NCBI GenBank assembly: GCA_007449985.2
Contig: VIIQ02000575.1
Span: forward strand, 248,001 to 312,000
DNA length: 64,000 bases
From: Desmodesmus armatus
Lineage: Eukaryota > Chlorophyta > Chlorophyceae > Sphaeropleales > Scenedesmaceae
Direction: 5' to 3'
The translations under genes were made by a program, and so were the position numbers. Shown piece after piece: positions 12,966 to 25,232 of this stretch. Within the stretch, counting starts at the first letter, position 1. Every line of letters begins with the position of its first letter. Under the pieces are notes generated by a model. The model was not told the origin of the DNA and searched no databases. It saw only the letters and a list, made by a program, of their open reading frames with translations.

Positions 12966-15039
12966 ATGATCATCCCGGCACACAGTCCGCAGTGGGACTA
13001 CTCTGAAAATGCACGCTGGCACCACTACGACCTCTTGAGTACGGGGTCGACTGTCGTGCTGTTGCTCTCAAACGTTCTACGGTCCAGTAGGGCTGGCACA
13101 AGCTATGGTACAGCCAGCACAGAGAGGGCCCTGAGGTGAGGGGCCACAGTACTGGTCCTGAGGCTGCATTCATGGCATGGTGCTGCATCACCATCAGCAT
13201 GTGCCGACCCGTCAAATCACTTCTTGAACTTGTCCATGCAGGCTCACGCAGGCAGCCTTCACTGCGGCCATGATGGTGCACCTGATGTGTCTCTGGCTGT
13301 TGCTGCACCGCCCCCAGCTTCATTACCACATGCGTAACCCACTCATCTGTATACGCTGGCTGGCGGTGAGTGTCCTGGAAGCTTCGTCTCTGGTTCTTTA
13401 CGTATGCGTGTTATCCTTATCCTTCACATGTGCTGTGGTAGCACACAGAGAGATGACAGGCTGGCACTGAGCCACATGGCAGTCAACGATTCCCAACTAC
13501 CCTTTTCAAGCTTTCTGTTGCACGATCAATCATATTTCAGCCGTTTGAACACCAATCAAAAACCAAATAGCAGTTGAAGCAGTCCCTCCAGGCTGTGGAA
13601 GGCCTGCGCACGTACTGTACTGGATGCCTGGAAGGTGTGCCCAACAGTGTGCAGACCCCTGTCAGCACTTGTTATTTGCAGCTCCCTTCTCCTTCGCTAC
13701 GAAATTCGTCATGAAGCACAAGAAGAAACTTAGCGTGTGAGCAAGTTCATTAGTTTGTCTGTTTTATGTTGCAGGTGGCTGGCATTATCCTGGCATCTAT
13801 GGGTCTGCCAGTTTATCAAGCAGGAGCTGCCTCTAGCAGCTACTGCTGGCTCCTGCGCTGCGTTGGAAAGGCCTTCAGAACAGGGTTGTCGTTCTGTGTG
13901 TTTGCGTTTGCCTTCTACCGCATGCCATGGCGCTACATGGCCGCTGTGGCTTTCGTGTATGCCACCTGCAGCAGCTTGACTGCACCCCGGTTCTGCAGGA
14001 CAGCCATGGCCATGCACAGCACTGGGCACCAGCCGCATGCGGACTTCAGCGTTCTGCAGGGAGCTGCAGTTGTGCTGGACACACTTGTGGGACAGGGGCA
14101 GCAACAGCAGCTGCTGCCGCAGCAGGGGACAGGAGGGCCGCACCTGGAAGCAGCAACTGATGCTGGCGGTGATGCTGAAAGCCCATGGGAGGCCACAGCA
14201 AGCTTGCTGCTTGCTGCATGCAGTGCTGACGTTGTGCAGGACAGTCCTGCCAAGCAGCAAGCATGCAACGGTGCTTTGGTAGGCCAGTGCCAAGCAACCC
14301 TGTGGACTCTGAAGTAAGTACGGCCAGCACGGATAACATAACCACAGTATGAAGCCTGTTGCAGCAGCTGGCCTGAGGATCAACCGCCATGAACAGTCCC
14401 TTGCATGGCAGCATCTTCCTGCATCACAAGCCAACAGAACAAGTCGCTTGGGTTGTGCCAGTGGCCGCGAAGGTCGCACCAGTTGCTGCTGGCATGCATG
14501 GCCATGGCTGCATGATCTGTGTGTACTGCTACATTGCCATCCAGTCAGACACGTTGCAAGGGTGGACGAATCGCAAAAACATGGCGATAAGCGTCGTGTT
14601 TGCCGTGCTGTCATGCGCTGAGTGTGCACAGGCACAGATTCCAGGAAGAAATGAAAGCATTGTGACTCATCACGGCACTACATGTGTGCGTCCATGCAGG
14701 TTTGGTGTCTCGTACTGGATGGTTTTGATCATGATCTCTCTGGAGCGGTACAACAAGTGGCGCTACCTCAAGCAACGCCAGGCGAGCAACGCAGCAAACA
14801 GCGGTGCTGGCCCAGCCCTGGGCCCTAACCCCAGTCAGGGCCCCATTGGTAACCCCAGCAGCTACAGCAACCAGCAAGGGCTGCTGGCGAGCCACTACCA
14901 GGCCCCAACTGCATGGGCTTTCCTGCGGGTGGAGCTGCTGGGGCTCCTTGTGCTGGCAGACCTGCCTGTGCTGGCCCTGTACTGGATCCTGACCCTTGTC
15001 ATGCGGCCTGATGTGGCGTCCCTGCAGGCTCTTATCTGA
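12966..15039 (+). CDS. Multi-pass membrane protein, family not recognised
   Basis: Four exons keep phase: 12966-13135, 13257-13365, 13775-14313 and 14700-15039, about 385 residues. The frame can be extended upstream only to a TTG at 12933, so the ATG at 12966 (MIIPAHSPQWDYSENARW) is preferred. Hydrophobic segments include STVVLLLSNVL, MMVHLMCLWLLL, VAGIILASMGLPV, FCVFAFAFY, YWMVLIMISL and, near the C-terminus, LLGLLVLADLPVLALYWIL. Between the fourth and fifth lies a Gln/Ala-rich loop, probably exposed and variable. The 13257 acceptor was chosen because the nearer AG at 13242 runs into a stop. A TGTAA at 15088 lies about 50 nt after the stop. Lineage-restricted polytopic proteins of this kind are common in volvocine algae. 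No function can be given. Confidence 0.65.
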
Positions 15040-15457
15040 GCATGCTGTAGTGTGTGCATGGCCACCGTTGTGCATGAGTGCATGAATTGTAACCCTGTTG
15101 GGCTTGACCGTCATTACCCTGCTGGTGTCATGCTTTGTTATGGGTGTGAGACCTCGGATCAGGTGGACAGCCATAAGTGTGCTTGATGGTGTGAGCCGCA
15201 CCCTCGGTGTTGGCAGGACAACCCTCCCTGTTGTCGGCCCATGATATAGCTGCACCCACCCCTTGTTGTCTACCGTACCGGCAATGCAAGAGACTCTGGC
15301 TGTCCGTGGTTTTGTTGACTGTTGAGTGCGGGCATGAGTTGTCTAAATTATGGCTTTGGGTTTGGGCCTGGCACAACATGTACCGCACTCAAGTTCACTG
15401 GTGGTCGTCAGTGCATCATGCACACCCACCAGCATGTGCAATATCGCATCTTTTGCA

Positions 15458-15491
15458 AAACTGCTGCAAAATCATGATATTGCAGCAGTTT
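15458..15491. repeat. 12-bp perfect inverted repeat, 10-nt loop
   Basis: AAACTGCTGCAA at 15458-15469 pairs exactly with TTGCAGCAGTTT at 15480-15491. It is a simple strong hairpin in intergenic DNA and could also act in a transcript 3' end. Confidence 0.8.
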
Positions 15492-16033
15492 GGCCCCAAA
15501 TGCCGTTTGGCCCAAAGGCTTTGGGTGCTGCCTCTATCAACAAGGTGCGACCCGGCATGTGGGGTGCACATGCGCAGTGTCACGGCGAGGTACTTGCTCC
15601 CTGTGCTTGCGCAGACATGCAGGTGGACGAAGTGTGTGTTTTATTGGGGGACGTAGCAGGGACTGCTGCTCTTTGGGTAGGAACGATCAGCACAAGTCTG
15701 TAGCAGGCCTGTTGTGGCGCATGAAGGGTGTCTGCCTCACCAAGCTGCAGGCCAGGTTGCACTGGTGCCGTGGGTGGCATGGTGTGCAAGCTAACAGACA
15801 ACATGCATCCTGTGCACATGTGAGAAGGTGTCTGAAGCGGGGCATGTGTTCGCTGCATGTCATTGTGAATGCCGAGGGGATGGGGTTACATGTGCCATGC
15901 CCAACATCAGTGCACACCACGTGAGTGGCAGGTCCACTCAATGTAGCGACAGTACCGCACTGTGCTTGCATCCTGCCGCTGCACATATCTGAGTTGTGTT
16001 GCCGTGTTCAACTGACGTTTTGGCACCATTCAC

Positions 16034-16312
16034 AGCCCTTTGAATGGCTAGTCGCCCGCAAGGTGTTCTGTGTGACTGCTGCATGGATGCAGCAAGCCTT
16101 GCTGTGCGTTGACAGTGTTGGGCGCTGACAGCCGTTTGAATAGGGCTAGTCGCCCGCAAAGTATTCTGTGTGGCTGCTGCATGGATGCAGCAAGCCTTGT
16201 TGTGCGTTGACAGTGTTGGGCGCTGATGATAGCCGTTTGAAAGGGGCCAGTTGGGTATAAGGTATGCTGCGTGGCTGCTGCATGGATGCAGCAAGCCTTG
16301 CTGTGTGTAGGT
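16034..16312. repeat. Three tandem copies of a ~97-bp repeat, each with a palindrome
   Basis: Copies begin at 16034, 16130 and 16231. Each carries the palindrome-like GCTGCATGGATGCAGC (7-bp arms) followed by AAGCCTTG. The first two share GTTGACAGTGTTGGGCGCTG; the third is truncated and more diverged. This is a minisatellite or the remains of a tandemly amplified element. Confidence 0.85.
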
Positions 16313-16967
16313 TCCACTAGGTGGATGTGCAAGCACATGTGTACACCCTCAGTGGTTGTATGCCTACAGAGTGCTTCAAGCACTCGCCAATGATTGCACT
16401 CTGTTTTTCAATCGGACACCGTGAGGGTACACTAGTGTACTTTGAATCCGACACCCAACGTCATGTTGGTTGGCCGGGGTGCAGAGGCATGCATGGGTTG
16501 TGGACAGTTGTCCTGCAGTGAGTTGCCCGGTTGCTGCAGGAACGGGGTGGTTGTGACACTTGCGGTCAGCAGAGTGGCACTCCACGTGGTGTGTTCACGT
16601 GCAAGGCACGCCTGAATTCAGCCGCTTTATGTGTGCCAGCAACAGGGGCACACAACTTCAGTCTTACTGCAGCACAGCCTCCCTGTCCTGTTGCTTGCCT
16701 GCACATGCGTGAGTGGCTCAGCTATGATGATCATAGCTTGCAAGTCCTGTTGGCCTGAAGGATGCAGGTCGTTGTGTTGCTAATGTACATGTTGAGTGCC
16801 CAGTTTGCATTCCGGGTTGTTGGGGCCCACCAATGCTTGCACTGTCCTTCTGCTGGGTGAACAGTGCCTGCAAGATTGTACGATGCTTAGTGGTGCTGAG
16901 ATGCAGCAGCCCCCCTAAGTGACCTCGTCCATGTTCACGCAGCCCTCCCATGTGCCTGGTACGTTCA

Positions 16968-16980
16968 GGGTTTAGGGTTT
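16968..16980. repeat. Short telomere-like tract (TTTAGGG type)
   Basis: GGGTTTAGGGTTT, under two units of the plant-type telomere repeat, in intergenic DNA. It may be chance, but two longer tracts of the same kind occur in the window. Confidence 0.5.
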
Positions 16981-17567
16981 TGTGGCCAATGTTCATGTTT
17001 GAGTGCTCAGTTTGCTTGGTATTGGTACGACGTGCGGGCTTGGCTGACATCCTACTGATTCACCAGTACCGTTGTCTTCTCGCATTTATCTTTTGGCAGC
17101 AGGGCCCCACCGCCAGTATCACCAGCAGCGTCAGTGGCCAGCCACTTCACCTGTTGTTGCTTGTGGCAGGTTCAGAGGTCTCTAGTTGTGGTAGGAGCGG
17201 TTGCCCCCTCTCAGAGACAAGGGCTTGCACTGCTGACTCTAGCCGTCACTGGTAGCGGTGTTGCGCTGGCTGCATCTGCTAGCTACGTAGCTATATACAG
17301 CTGTATACAGACGTGCAGAGCAGTGCTGGTTGCGGTGTCGGGCCGTGTCAATGCAGGCATGTCCTGCCTCTTTCAGCCATACTTCTTGGGATTGTGTTGA
17401 CATGGGCTTTCAGCTTGTGGTTGTATGCGCGTGTGTGAGGGATGGCTGCTGCTCTTGTGACGGTGGCTGCATAATTGGTCATAGAACGTCTAACGCCCCC
17501 GTGGCGTCAGTGCGGCATCGACCTCTGCTGGGGGAGGGGGTTTGCCAGATGAGAAATTGGTGTGTTC

Positions 17568-17651
17568 TCTGTGCAAAATTCTCTGCGCCTACCAAAACCT
17601 GCATCACATGCCCCAAAACCATGTTCTTGAGTCGCAGCAATTTTGCACAGA
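17568..17651. repeat. 13-bp perfect inverted repeat, wide spacer
   Basis: TCTGTGCAAAATT at 17568-17580 is exactly complementary to AATTTTGCACAGA at 17639-17651, with 58 nt between. Possible stem-loop or a small foldback element. Confidence 0.75.
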
Positions 17652-19632
17652 CAGACCGCTCAGTGCAGCAGTGACTCTGTCACTGCTTCATGCTGCATGG
17701 GGACTGGTGGTCTGCTGACCAGCTGGCGGACGTTGGTCATGCTGTGCATTTCCTTATGACTTTGCATGTTGTTTCTTAATTGTCAGGTCTCCAGCTGGTG
17801 GGTTCCCTGACTTCCCCTCCCTTGCCTGTCCTCGCAATCGCGGCAGAACATGAAAGTACCGTGCTGCCTGGTCATCTTAGGTCCGTGGTGGGCCAACAAA
17901 CAGCATTAACCTTTTGGAAAACCTGTGAGCCGCTGGCAACCCGGGATGAGTCCCAACCCGGGATGAGTGACAACCGAGTGACAATCAACGGAGGGAGCAA
18001 TAATTGCTGCGATCGACTTACACGTGATGAATAAGCATAAATAAGGCAACCATCCTGTTGCTGCTGCACCTCGCGCACCACAGTTTTGCACCCCTACATG
18101 CTGCCATTCACTGCGATGAAGGTAACAGAAGTCATAAATATCAGTAAGACATATCTTAGGCGGACATGCAGGGCCTATCTCGCAAGGAAACACGTCGGTG
18201 TATGGCCTCCTTGCGAATTGCAACCAGCCACGATGAAGCCAAACGGACACCTTCAGCATTGACAGCAAGACAATTACAAACTTTTGGTCGCAGGGATGCT
18301 CGGTTGGTGGCCCCATGTGTGAGCTGCAATTTCGACTGCGCGATCAACGCACTGCTGCTGTTCAAACGGATTGGATTCTTCGCTTTTATGATGTTAACAA
18401 ACGCCTTGCACGCAGCCGGTCTGCCAACGGCCGGTTTGTCCTCCCTATTTGACCAACCCCCCCTCCCCCGGGGGAGGGGGGGGGATGTCCAGACCGCCTC
18501 ATTAGCATCTTCCTCTAAAGAGATCGATGCAATATGGTCTGCTCAATCATCAGGAGTGAGCCAGCCTGTTCCTAAAAGATGACGGAGCCGCAGATGATTT
18601 CTCGTCGACTGCTCAAGCCTTGAGGGCACCAAACCTGCTTTCACTCATCCCAATGTTGTGTCAAACAAACAGCAGGGGCCAACAAAAGTCGCACGAACTT
18701 CTGCCAAGAAAACCCTGTCGTATGTAAGGACTGTTGCAAGCCTCTCAACTGCCAACACTGTCAAACGGCAAACCAGGGAGTATTCATGTGTTGAAAGGGC
18801 TTTGAACACCTTGTCATCGAGATGTACTGCAGTCCCTGAGGCAAATCTGGGCGATTGCCTACAGTGCTGAGCCATGCTGTGCTCATGCATGACAGGGAGG
18901 CAGGAGTGAGGCATGTGCAGCTCTGCTGGCGAGGGTGCTATGCTGCAGGATGTGAAAGCTTTCAGCTGACAACCCTGGGCACCTCTCCTACCCACAATGT
19001 CCCACTGGTAGCAAGGTGAGGAGGCTGCCGCCCTACTGCTGCTGCTGACCACTAGGGCCCGTCTGGGAAATTTTGCTGGGTGATGGGATAGCTGCATGCA
19101 TCTCAAAAGCACAAGCCCCGGTTGCTTGAAGCAGGCAGCAACTGCAGGCACCCGGTGCCGGTTGAACCCTACTGCTGCACATGAGCAAGCTGAATGACCC
19201 GAGGCTCTCCACATTTGGGGGTGTCAAAAACCACCAGTTTGGGGAGTCCAGTTGATGCACACCGGCTGGAGAATGTGGCCATCCCTCCAATTGCTAGCTT
19301 TGCCGCTGCTGCCCACCATTCTTAGGCAGTCTGCAAGGCAGCAGCAAGCAACACAACACTGGCAGGTGATTTTAGGTGCTGAGCACAACATTGCTGGTTG
19401 CATACCAACTCAAGGGTCCTGGTGCGGCTGAGGCTGGCGCGCCTGCCGCACATGTGAGGTAGCGCTGCCGCACTTGCTTATTTGGCATGTGCCAAGATCA
19501 ACACCTGTCTGGCTCTTGAAGCTTGCACTCTTAAAAGTTGGGAGAGTGGGTAGGCACGGACGTCCAGACCAGACCAGACCGCACCGATCCCTCTTGTCGG
19601 CGGAAGGTGCAAGGCAACTGGGGACCAGTGGG

Positions 19633-20166
19633 TGGGCATTCCCAGGCGCACCTGGGTCATCGCACCCAATCGTGCGAAATGACCACCAGCAGCCCGTCCG
19701 CCACACCCCATGCTGTCAACCAAAACACCCAGCGTCCACATGGACCCAGACAACTTTGGAATAGTTGTTGGGTGACCCATGGGCTGGCAATGCTTTGCAG
19801 CATTGCCAGAGCTGGCACACTGCACTTGGAGTTACAACCACAAGAAGACAAGTCAGCAGCCTACCATAGTGGCCGGCACACAGGGACCGATCTGCAGTGC
19901 CCACCTGTGTCGCCCACATGTGTCTTGAGGATTTGCAGGGTTGGGGCGGGTGGGCGAGCTTTCCTGGGCGCACCTGGGTCATCACACCCAATCGTGCGAA
20001 TGACCACCAGCAGCCCATCCGCTACACCCCATGCTGTCAACCAACACACCCAGCGTCCACATGGACCCAGACAACCGTGGAATGGTTATTGGGCAACCCA
20101 TGGGCTGGCAGTACTTTGCAGCACCACCAGAGCTGGCACACTGCATCTGGAGTCCACAACCACAAG
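19633..20166. repeat. Pair of ~215-bp direct repeats
   Basis: A segment from about 19633 to 19845 recurs at about 19951-20166. Both begin around GCACCTGGGTCATC and contain ACCACCAGCAGCCC, CAGCGTCCACATGGACCCAG and AGAGCTGGCACACTGCA. They differ at scattered positions (roughly 85-90 percent alike by eye). About 105 bp of unrelated DNA separates them. No coding potential is shared between the two, since indels break every frame. Confidence 0.85.
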
Positions 20167-21540
20167 GGCTGGGAGGCCAGGCAGAGCTCAAACGCGGCTG
20201 CAAGAGTGAACGGATCCACTCTTGCGGGAATACAGCCGCGCAGAAGTGTGAAGGAGATGCACTTTTTGCCCCAACTACCTGGAGGTACCTTGTTGAAGGC
20301 TGTCTGCTGCTGTGAAAATCTGCACACGAACAACAAGCGCAGCAAACCCGACTCGGTGATTCTGCTCTAGTCAAAACAAGCTCGTGCATAGCACAAGGGC
20401 ACATGCAAAGGCCGGAAAGGAGCTCCTGGTTTTCTTCATCGTTGCACCCTCTGCTGCTGGTTTCCAACTCTGCTCAAGCCCACCTGCCCATGTAAGGGTC
20501 CCCAACTGGTTTCCGTGTGGCTTAAAGCTGTAGAAGAGGCTGCCTCCGGATGCTAGCTCGCTGGGCTGGGCGCTCGGTGCATGCGCGCCCTGCTGGTACT
20601 GGGAAATACTTATGAGGCATTGAATTTGACATCGTGCCGACTCCGCTTCTTGAAGGACTTGTTGTTGGCTCGAGGACTTTCTAGGGACTGGGAGGTGCGG
20701 TGGAAGCTGGACAGACGCAGTGCGAAACCACAAAAACCGGCGTGGGAGGAGGGGCAGGTCGCTGTTTTGTTTTTCTCACAATACAGACTCACAATACAGA
20801 AAAATAATGTCATTTATCGAATGCAGAGCCATTCCTGCGGCCTGTGGCCTGGGCCTGGCTGGCACAACAGCAGTGCAGTGGGTCTCAAAACAAGCACACG
20901 GTGTGCACGACCAAAAGCTCAGATACATACCATCTTTGTAAGAAATGTGCAATTTACTAGAGCAGCTCAGTATGCACCGCCCAGCCACAGGGCTTCCTTC
21001 CAGGCTGGCCAGGGCAGGGCAAAGGAGGGAGGCTGGCTCTGGCTCAGCCAGAGAAGGGATCAAATTGTGCATAAAAATCTATAAGGGGCACAAGAGAAGG
21101 TTCACAAACGCGGATCGAGGGTGCCTCACTCAACATCCTCGAGTTTGAAAGGGCGTGTAGCACAGTCGAAGGGACAATATCGACCCGTTTTCCGCAAGTG
21201 CGTTCGTTAAGCTTCTGTTGATGTTGAATGTTTATATATAGTACTTTACAGTCTCCTTGATCCTTTCTGACGTCAAAACCGTCACCAGCAGACCTTGGTG
21301 CTGAATGCTGTGGTTGTATGCTGAAACTTGCACTGTTGATGTATGTTTGACGTGTCCAAAGTTGTCTGGTCATACGTTTGTTTGTTGTTGTTGCAGCTCC
21401 TCGGCACGATAGCTCATAAGCCAGATCTGATGATGTGCTGATCTGGGTGATCAGCTGTGAACCCCTTGCCCCTTTGCTCTCCTCCAGCTCTGATGCTGAT
21501 TTCAACCCTGATTGTGTCCTTTCACTGTAGTGTCAAATTT

Positions 21541-21634
21541 TTTTGGCCCGTTTTGGCCCTCAGTGTGCTCAGCACACTGTGCTGTTGTGGTCTGCCAGAT
21601 CTCTAGAGCCATGGGATGGGGCAGAGGTGGGCAA
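21541..21634. repeat. 94-bp dispersed repeat, left copy
   Basis: It begins with TTTTGGCCCG twice in a row, then a near-palindrome CAGTGTGCTCAGCACACTG, then TGTGGTCTGCCAGATCTC. A second copy in the same orientation lies at 23835-23928, on the far side of the satellite. Confidence 0.9.
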
Positions 21635-22384
21635 CAGCGTTGTCGTTGGCTAGTAGCCCAAGAATGTGAAGGCCAATGGTAGGAGACCTGCTCAGCTGCA
21701 TGGACGCTCTCAAGACAGCAGCCTGCTAGAAGGGTGCGATAACACATGGTCAGTGGTGCAGCTCTACCTGACGTCAAGCAGCAAGGGACAAACTTGGGAA
21801 ATGACATGTCGGGGCACAGCGACGACATGTACACAGCTGCATTGAGTGCTGATAAGCCAGCAGTGACCTGTGCTCGTCGCTGTCGACATACGACCGTATG
21901 CTTGAAGCAGGTGGCAGGGTATCGAGGGTGTGTTGAGGCAACATGAGCGTCGGCTTGATAGCTTGAATGGTGAAATGGTGATGGACATGTCCCTTAGCTC
22001 TCTCTGCTACTGCAATGCTACTGTTTGTGAGACGGCATTGAACACATCATGGCCATGATCGCCCTCAAGCAGTCGGGTGTCAACTGCACCGCTTGCTGGC
22101 GGCAAGGGTGTGCAAGGGGTGCTGCATGAAGCTGCATGCTTTATTGCGGGTGAGGGGTGCACATGCGACATTTTGAGGGTGCAAACCTAGGACCAACATG
22201 ACATGCTAACCAGCAGCATGTATGTAACATCTTCTCGTAAAAGTGGCAACTTGAAGTGAACTGAGCATAGGGTGGACCGTAGCATTACAAACTGCAAGGG
22301 AACTGTATCGGGACTGGTCCTTCAATCCTACTTAGCCCCAGCACCGCTCCTTGACCGGGGAACAGAACAAACCTCTTTGTGTCA

Positions 22385-23810
22385 CTGGGTGCGGGTGCGG
22401 GTGCGGGTGCGGGTGAAGGTGAGGGTGAGGGTGAGGGTGCGAGGACGGGAAGGGTGCGGGTGCGAGTGCGAGGAGGGTGCGAGTGCGAGGAGGGTGCGAG
22501 TGCGAGGAGGGTGCGGGTGCGAGTGCGAAGAGGATGCAAGTGCGAGTGCGAAGAGGGTGCGAGTGCGAGGAGGGTGCGAGTGCGAGGAGGGTGCGAGTGC
22601 GAGGAGGGTGCGAGTGCGAGTGCGAGGAGGGTGCAAGTGCGAGGAGGGTGCGAGTGCGAGTGCGAGTGTGAGAAGGGTGTGAGGAGGGTGCCAGTGCGAG
22701 TGCGAGTGCGAGTGCGGGGAGGGTGCGAGTGCGAGTGCGAGTGTGAGTGCGAGTGCGAGTGCGAGGAGGGTGCGAGTGCGAGTGCAAGTGCGAGTGCGAG
22801 AAGGGTGCGAGTGCGAGGAGGGTGCGAGTGCGAGTGTGAGAAGGGTGTGAGGAGGGTGCCAGTGCGAGTGCGAGTGCGAGTGCGAGGAGGGTGCGAGTGC
22901 GAGTGCGAGTGCGAGGAGGGTGCGAGTGCGAGTGCGAGTGCGAGTGCGAGTGCGAGGAGGGTGCGAGTGCGACTGCGAGTGCGAGTGCGAGGAGGGTGCG
23001 AGTGCGACTGCGAGTGCGAGTGCGAGGAGGGTGCGAGTGCGAGTGCGAGTGCGAGTGCGAGGAGGGTGCGAGTGCGACTGCGAGTGCGAGTGCGAGTGCG
23101 AGGAGGGTGCGAGTGCGAGTGCGACTGCGAGTGCGAGTGCGACTGCGACTGCGACTGCGACTGCGACACCCTGCGACTGCGACACCCTGCGACTGCGACA
23201 CCCTGCGACTGCGACTGCGACTGCGACTGCGACTGCGACTGCGACTGCGACTGCGACTGCGACTGCGACTGCGACACACTGCGACTGCGACACACTGCGA
23301 CTGCGACACCCTGCGACTGCGACACCCTGCGACTGCGACACCCTGCGACTGCGACTGCGACTGCGACTGCGACTGCGACTGCGACTGCGACTGCGACTGC
23401 GACTGCGACTGCGACTGCGACTGCGACTGCGACTGCGACTGCGACTGCGACTGCGACTGCGACTGCGACTGCGACTGCGACTGCGACTGCGACTGCGACT
23501 GCGACTGCGACTGCGACTGCGACTGCGACTGCGACTGCGACTGCGACTGCGACTGCGACTGCGACTGCGACTGCGACACGGTGCGACACGGTGCGACACC
23601 CTGCGACACGGTGCGACACCCTGCGACACGGTGCGACACCCTGCGACAAGGTGCGACACCCAGCGACACGGTGCGACACACTGCGACACGGTGCGACACG
23701 GTGCGACACGGTGCGACAGCGTGCGACACCGTGCGACACCCTGCGACACGGTGCGATACGGTGCGACACGGTGCGACACACTGCGACACACTGCGACACC
23801 CAGCGACACG
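22385..23810. repeat. 1.4-kb satellite of related hexamers and decamers
   Basis: The array passes through four zones: GGTGCG units (to about 22446); GAGTGC units interrupted by GAGGAGGGTGC (to about 23127); nearly pure GACTGC units (to 23578, with an unbroken run of close to 40 units at the right); and 10-mers GACACGGTGC or GACACCCTGC (to 23810). All share a TGCGA core, so one unit type seems to have grown out of another. Long open frames cross the array on both strands only because a stop-free hexamer never breaks a frame. They should not be annotated as genes. Confidence 0.95.
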
Positions 23811-23833
23811 CCCTAAACCCTAAACCCTAAACC
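23811..23833. repeat. Interstitial telomere-like repeat, CCCTAAA x3
   Basis: Three CCCTAAA units directly follow the last decamer of the satellite. The plant (Arabidopsis-type) repeat is TTTAGGG. Its position inside the sequence, joined to satellite DNA, suggests a former chromosome end or a repair junction. Confidence 0.85.
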
Positions 23834-23834
23834 G

Positions 23835-23928
23835 TTTTGGCCCGTTTTGGCCCACAGTGTGCTGAGCACACTGTGCTGTTGTGGTCTGCCAGATCTCAAG
23901 AGACATGGGATGGGGCAGAGGTGGGCAA
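23835..23928. repeat. 94-bp dispersed repeat, right copy
   Basis: Same orientation and same length as the copy at 21541, differing at about six positions, including a CTCAG/CTGAG change at the centre of the near-palindrome. It abuts the telomere-like tract on its left. Confidence 0.9.
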
Positions 23929-25232
23929 GGCGAGTGCGACTGCGGCAAGGGTGCGAGTGCGACTATGATGGGACTGTGTGCCACTGGGTGCCACTGGGTG
24001 CCACTGGGTGCGGCTTGGTGCGACCGGGTGCAACCAGGTGCGAATGGGTGCGACTGGGACTATGATTGGGGTGTGTCTACAACTGCAAGTGATGGTCTTG
24101 TCATAGGGAATCCCTTCAAGCCGCCTTGATAACTGCAGTCGTTGAGTGAGCACCCCCATGTGCTGTCCCGTCAGCAAAGTCTCCCGTCAACACGCAGATA
24201 CGCCAACTCCAAAATAGTGGTTATGGTTACTGCTAAGGCTCCTTTCACCTTTGCTCCTCTTCCCTGTTGCTTACACCTGTGCTTGGTGTGCATGACTCTA
24301 TGTGTTGAACTTGGTGTGGTTCCCTGTGATTTGTTCTCCCTGATGCGTGATATCAGTGAAGCTGGCATGTTTTCAGCTTCATAGCTACAGGAGTGACATT
24401 GGTTGCTGTGCTGGCCAGGCAGCAGCTTGGAGGTGGGAAGCTTGGAGGTGGAAAGCCATGATTTCGCAGGCCCTCCAGAAGCGCTGAAAATGCCCCAAGC
24501 CCCCCACCCCATAGGACATGCCCCAAGCCCTCCCTAGTGCAGAAAACCTCTTTGTGTCACTTTCACCTTATCCCTGCCCAAAGAGGAAAGATACACCACC
24601 TTGGTGATACCCGACACACAGGGTTCTGCTGCTTATGCTGCTGCTGCCAGTTGATGCAGGTGCAGATATGTCTGGTCATCAGGCTGGTTACACTTCCCAG
24701 TTACCACGCTGTTGCAGGGCAAGACCCCAGCGTGTGTGAAAAACAGTGTGTGTGGCCAGCCTCTGCTCACGCTGCTCCTACAAGTATCACAGCTACTCTG
24801 ACGACTCTGTCGCAGCTGCTCTTGTCATAGCTGCTTGTAATGGCTATTGCACCAGCGTTCAGAAGCTTTGGAAGCCCGAACAGTGTTCCGGACACCACGT
24901 TCACGGGCAGATCAGATGGCTGAAATGCCCAACCGCAAGCTTGAGCGTGGCGCGCTCAGCTAAACCCAAAAAACGTTATTGTAAGAGTTTTTTATACGTT
25001 GGACTCTTTATTTCAGTGAATGGGTCGCTTTGGCACTTTTGTGTCCCATCGACTGTGCTACACGCCAAAGGCAACAGTTCATGAGAACCCGCAAGCACAG
25101 CTTCAGACGCATGACTGCAAGCCAAAGACACAGCTCAGTTGAACTTGAACAAACATCGTCCGTGCTTGATCGGCTCTGCTGTGCCCGGATCAAGAACAGC
25201 AGCAGAAACAGCAACAGCAACAACAGGCTGTG

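Larger units (their letters stand above)
15040..25232. other. Repeat-rich intergenic region, no confident gene
   Basis: About 10 kb. It holds a three-copy ~97-bp repeat, a pair of ~215-bp direct repeats, a pair of 94-bp repeats, a 1.4-kb satellite, telomere-like tracts and several hairpins, all listed separately. Weak coding-like frames (15490-15924, 17134-17400, 18166-18582) lack motifs and splice support. The FtsZ-like gene's promoter must lie at the right end. Confidence 0.55.

Noticed and set aside
15490..15924. 144-codon + strand open frame
   Set aside because: Cys/Arg/Gly-rich without motif; overlaps other open frames and a hairpin.
17134..17400. Possible exon encoding a hydrophobic segment (RSLVVVGAVAP and LAASASYVAIYS)
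   Set aside because: No in-phase partner exon, no motif, and the region is repeat-rich intergenic DNA.
22272..23830. Very long open frames on both strands (up to about 500 codons) of Ser-Gln, Val-Ala, Cys-Glu or Ala-Thr repeats
   Set aside because: They are produced by a stop-free hexamer satellite that stays open in nearly all frames; there is no start context, splice pattern or domain.
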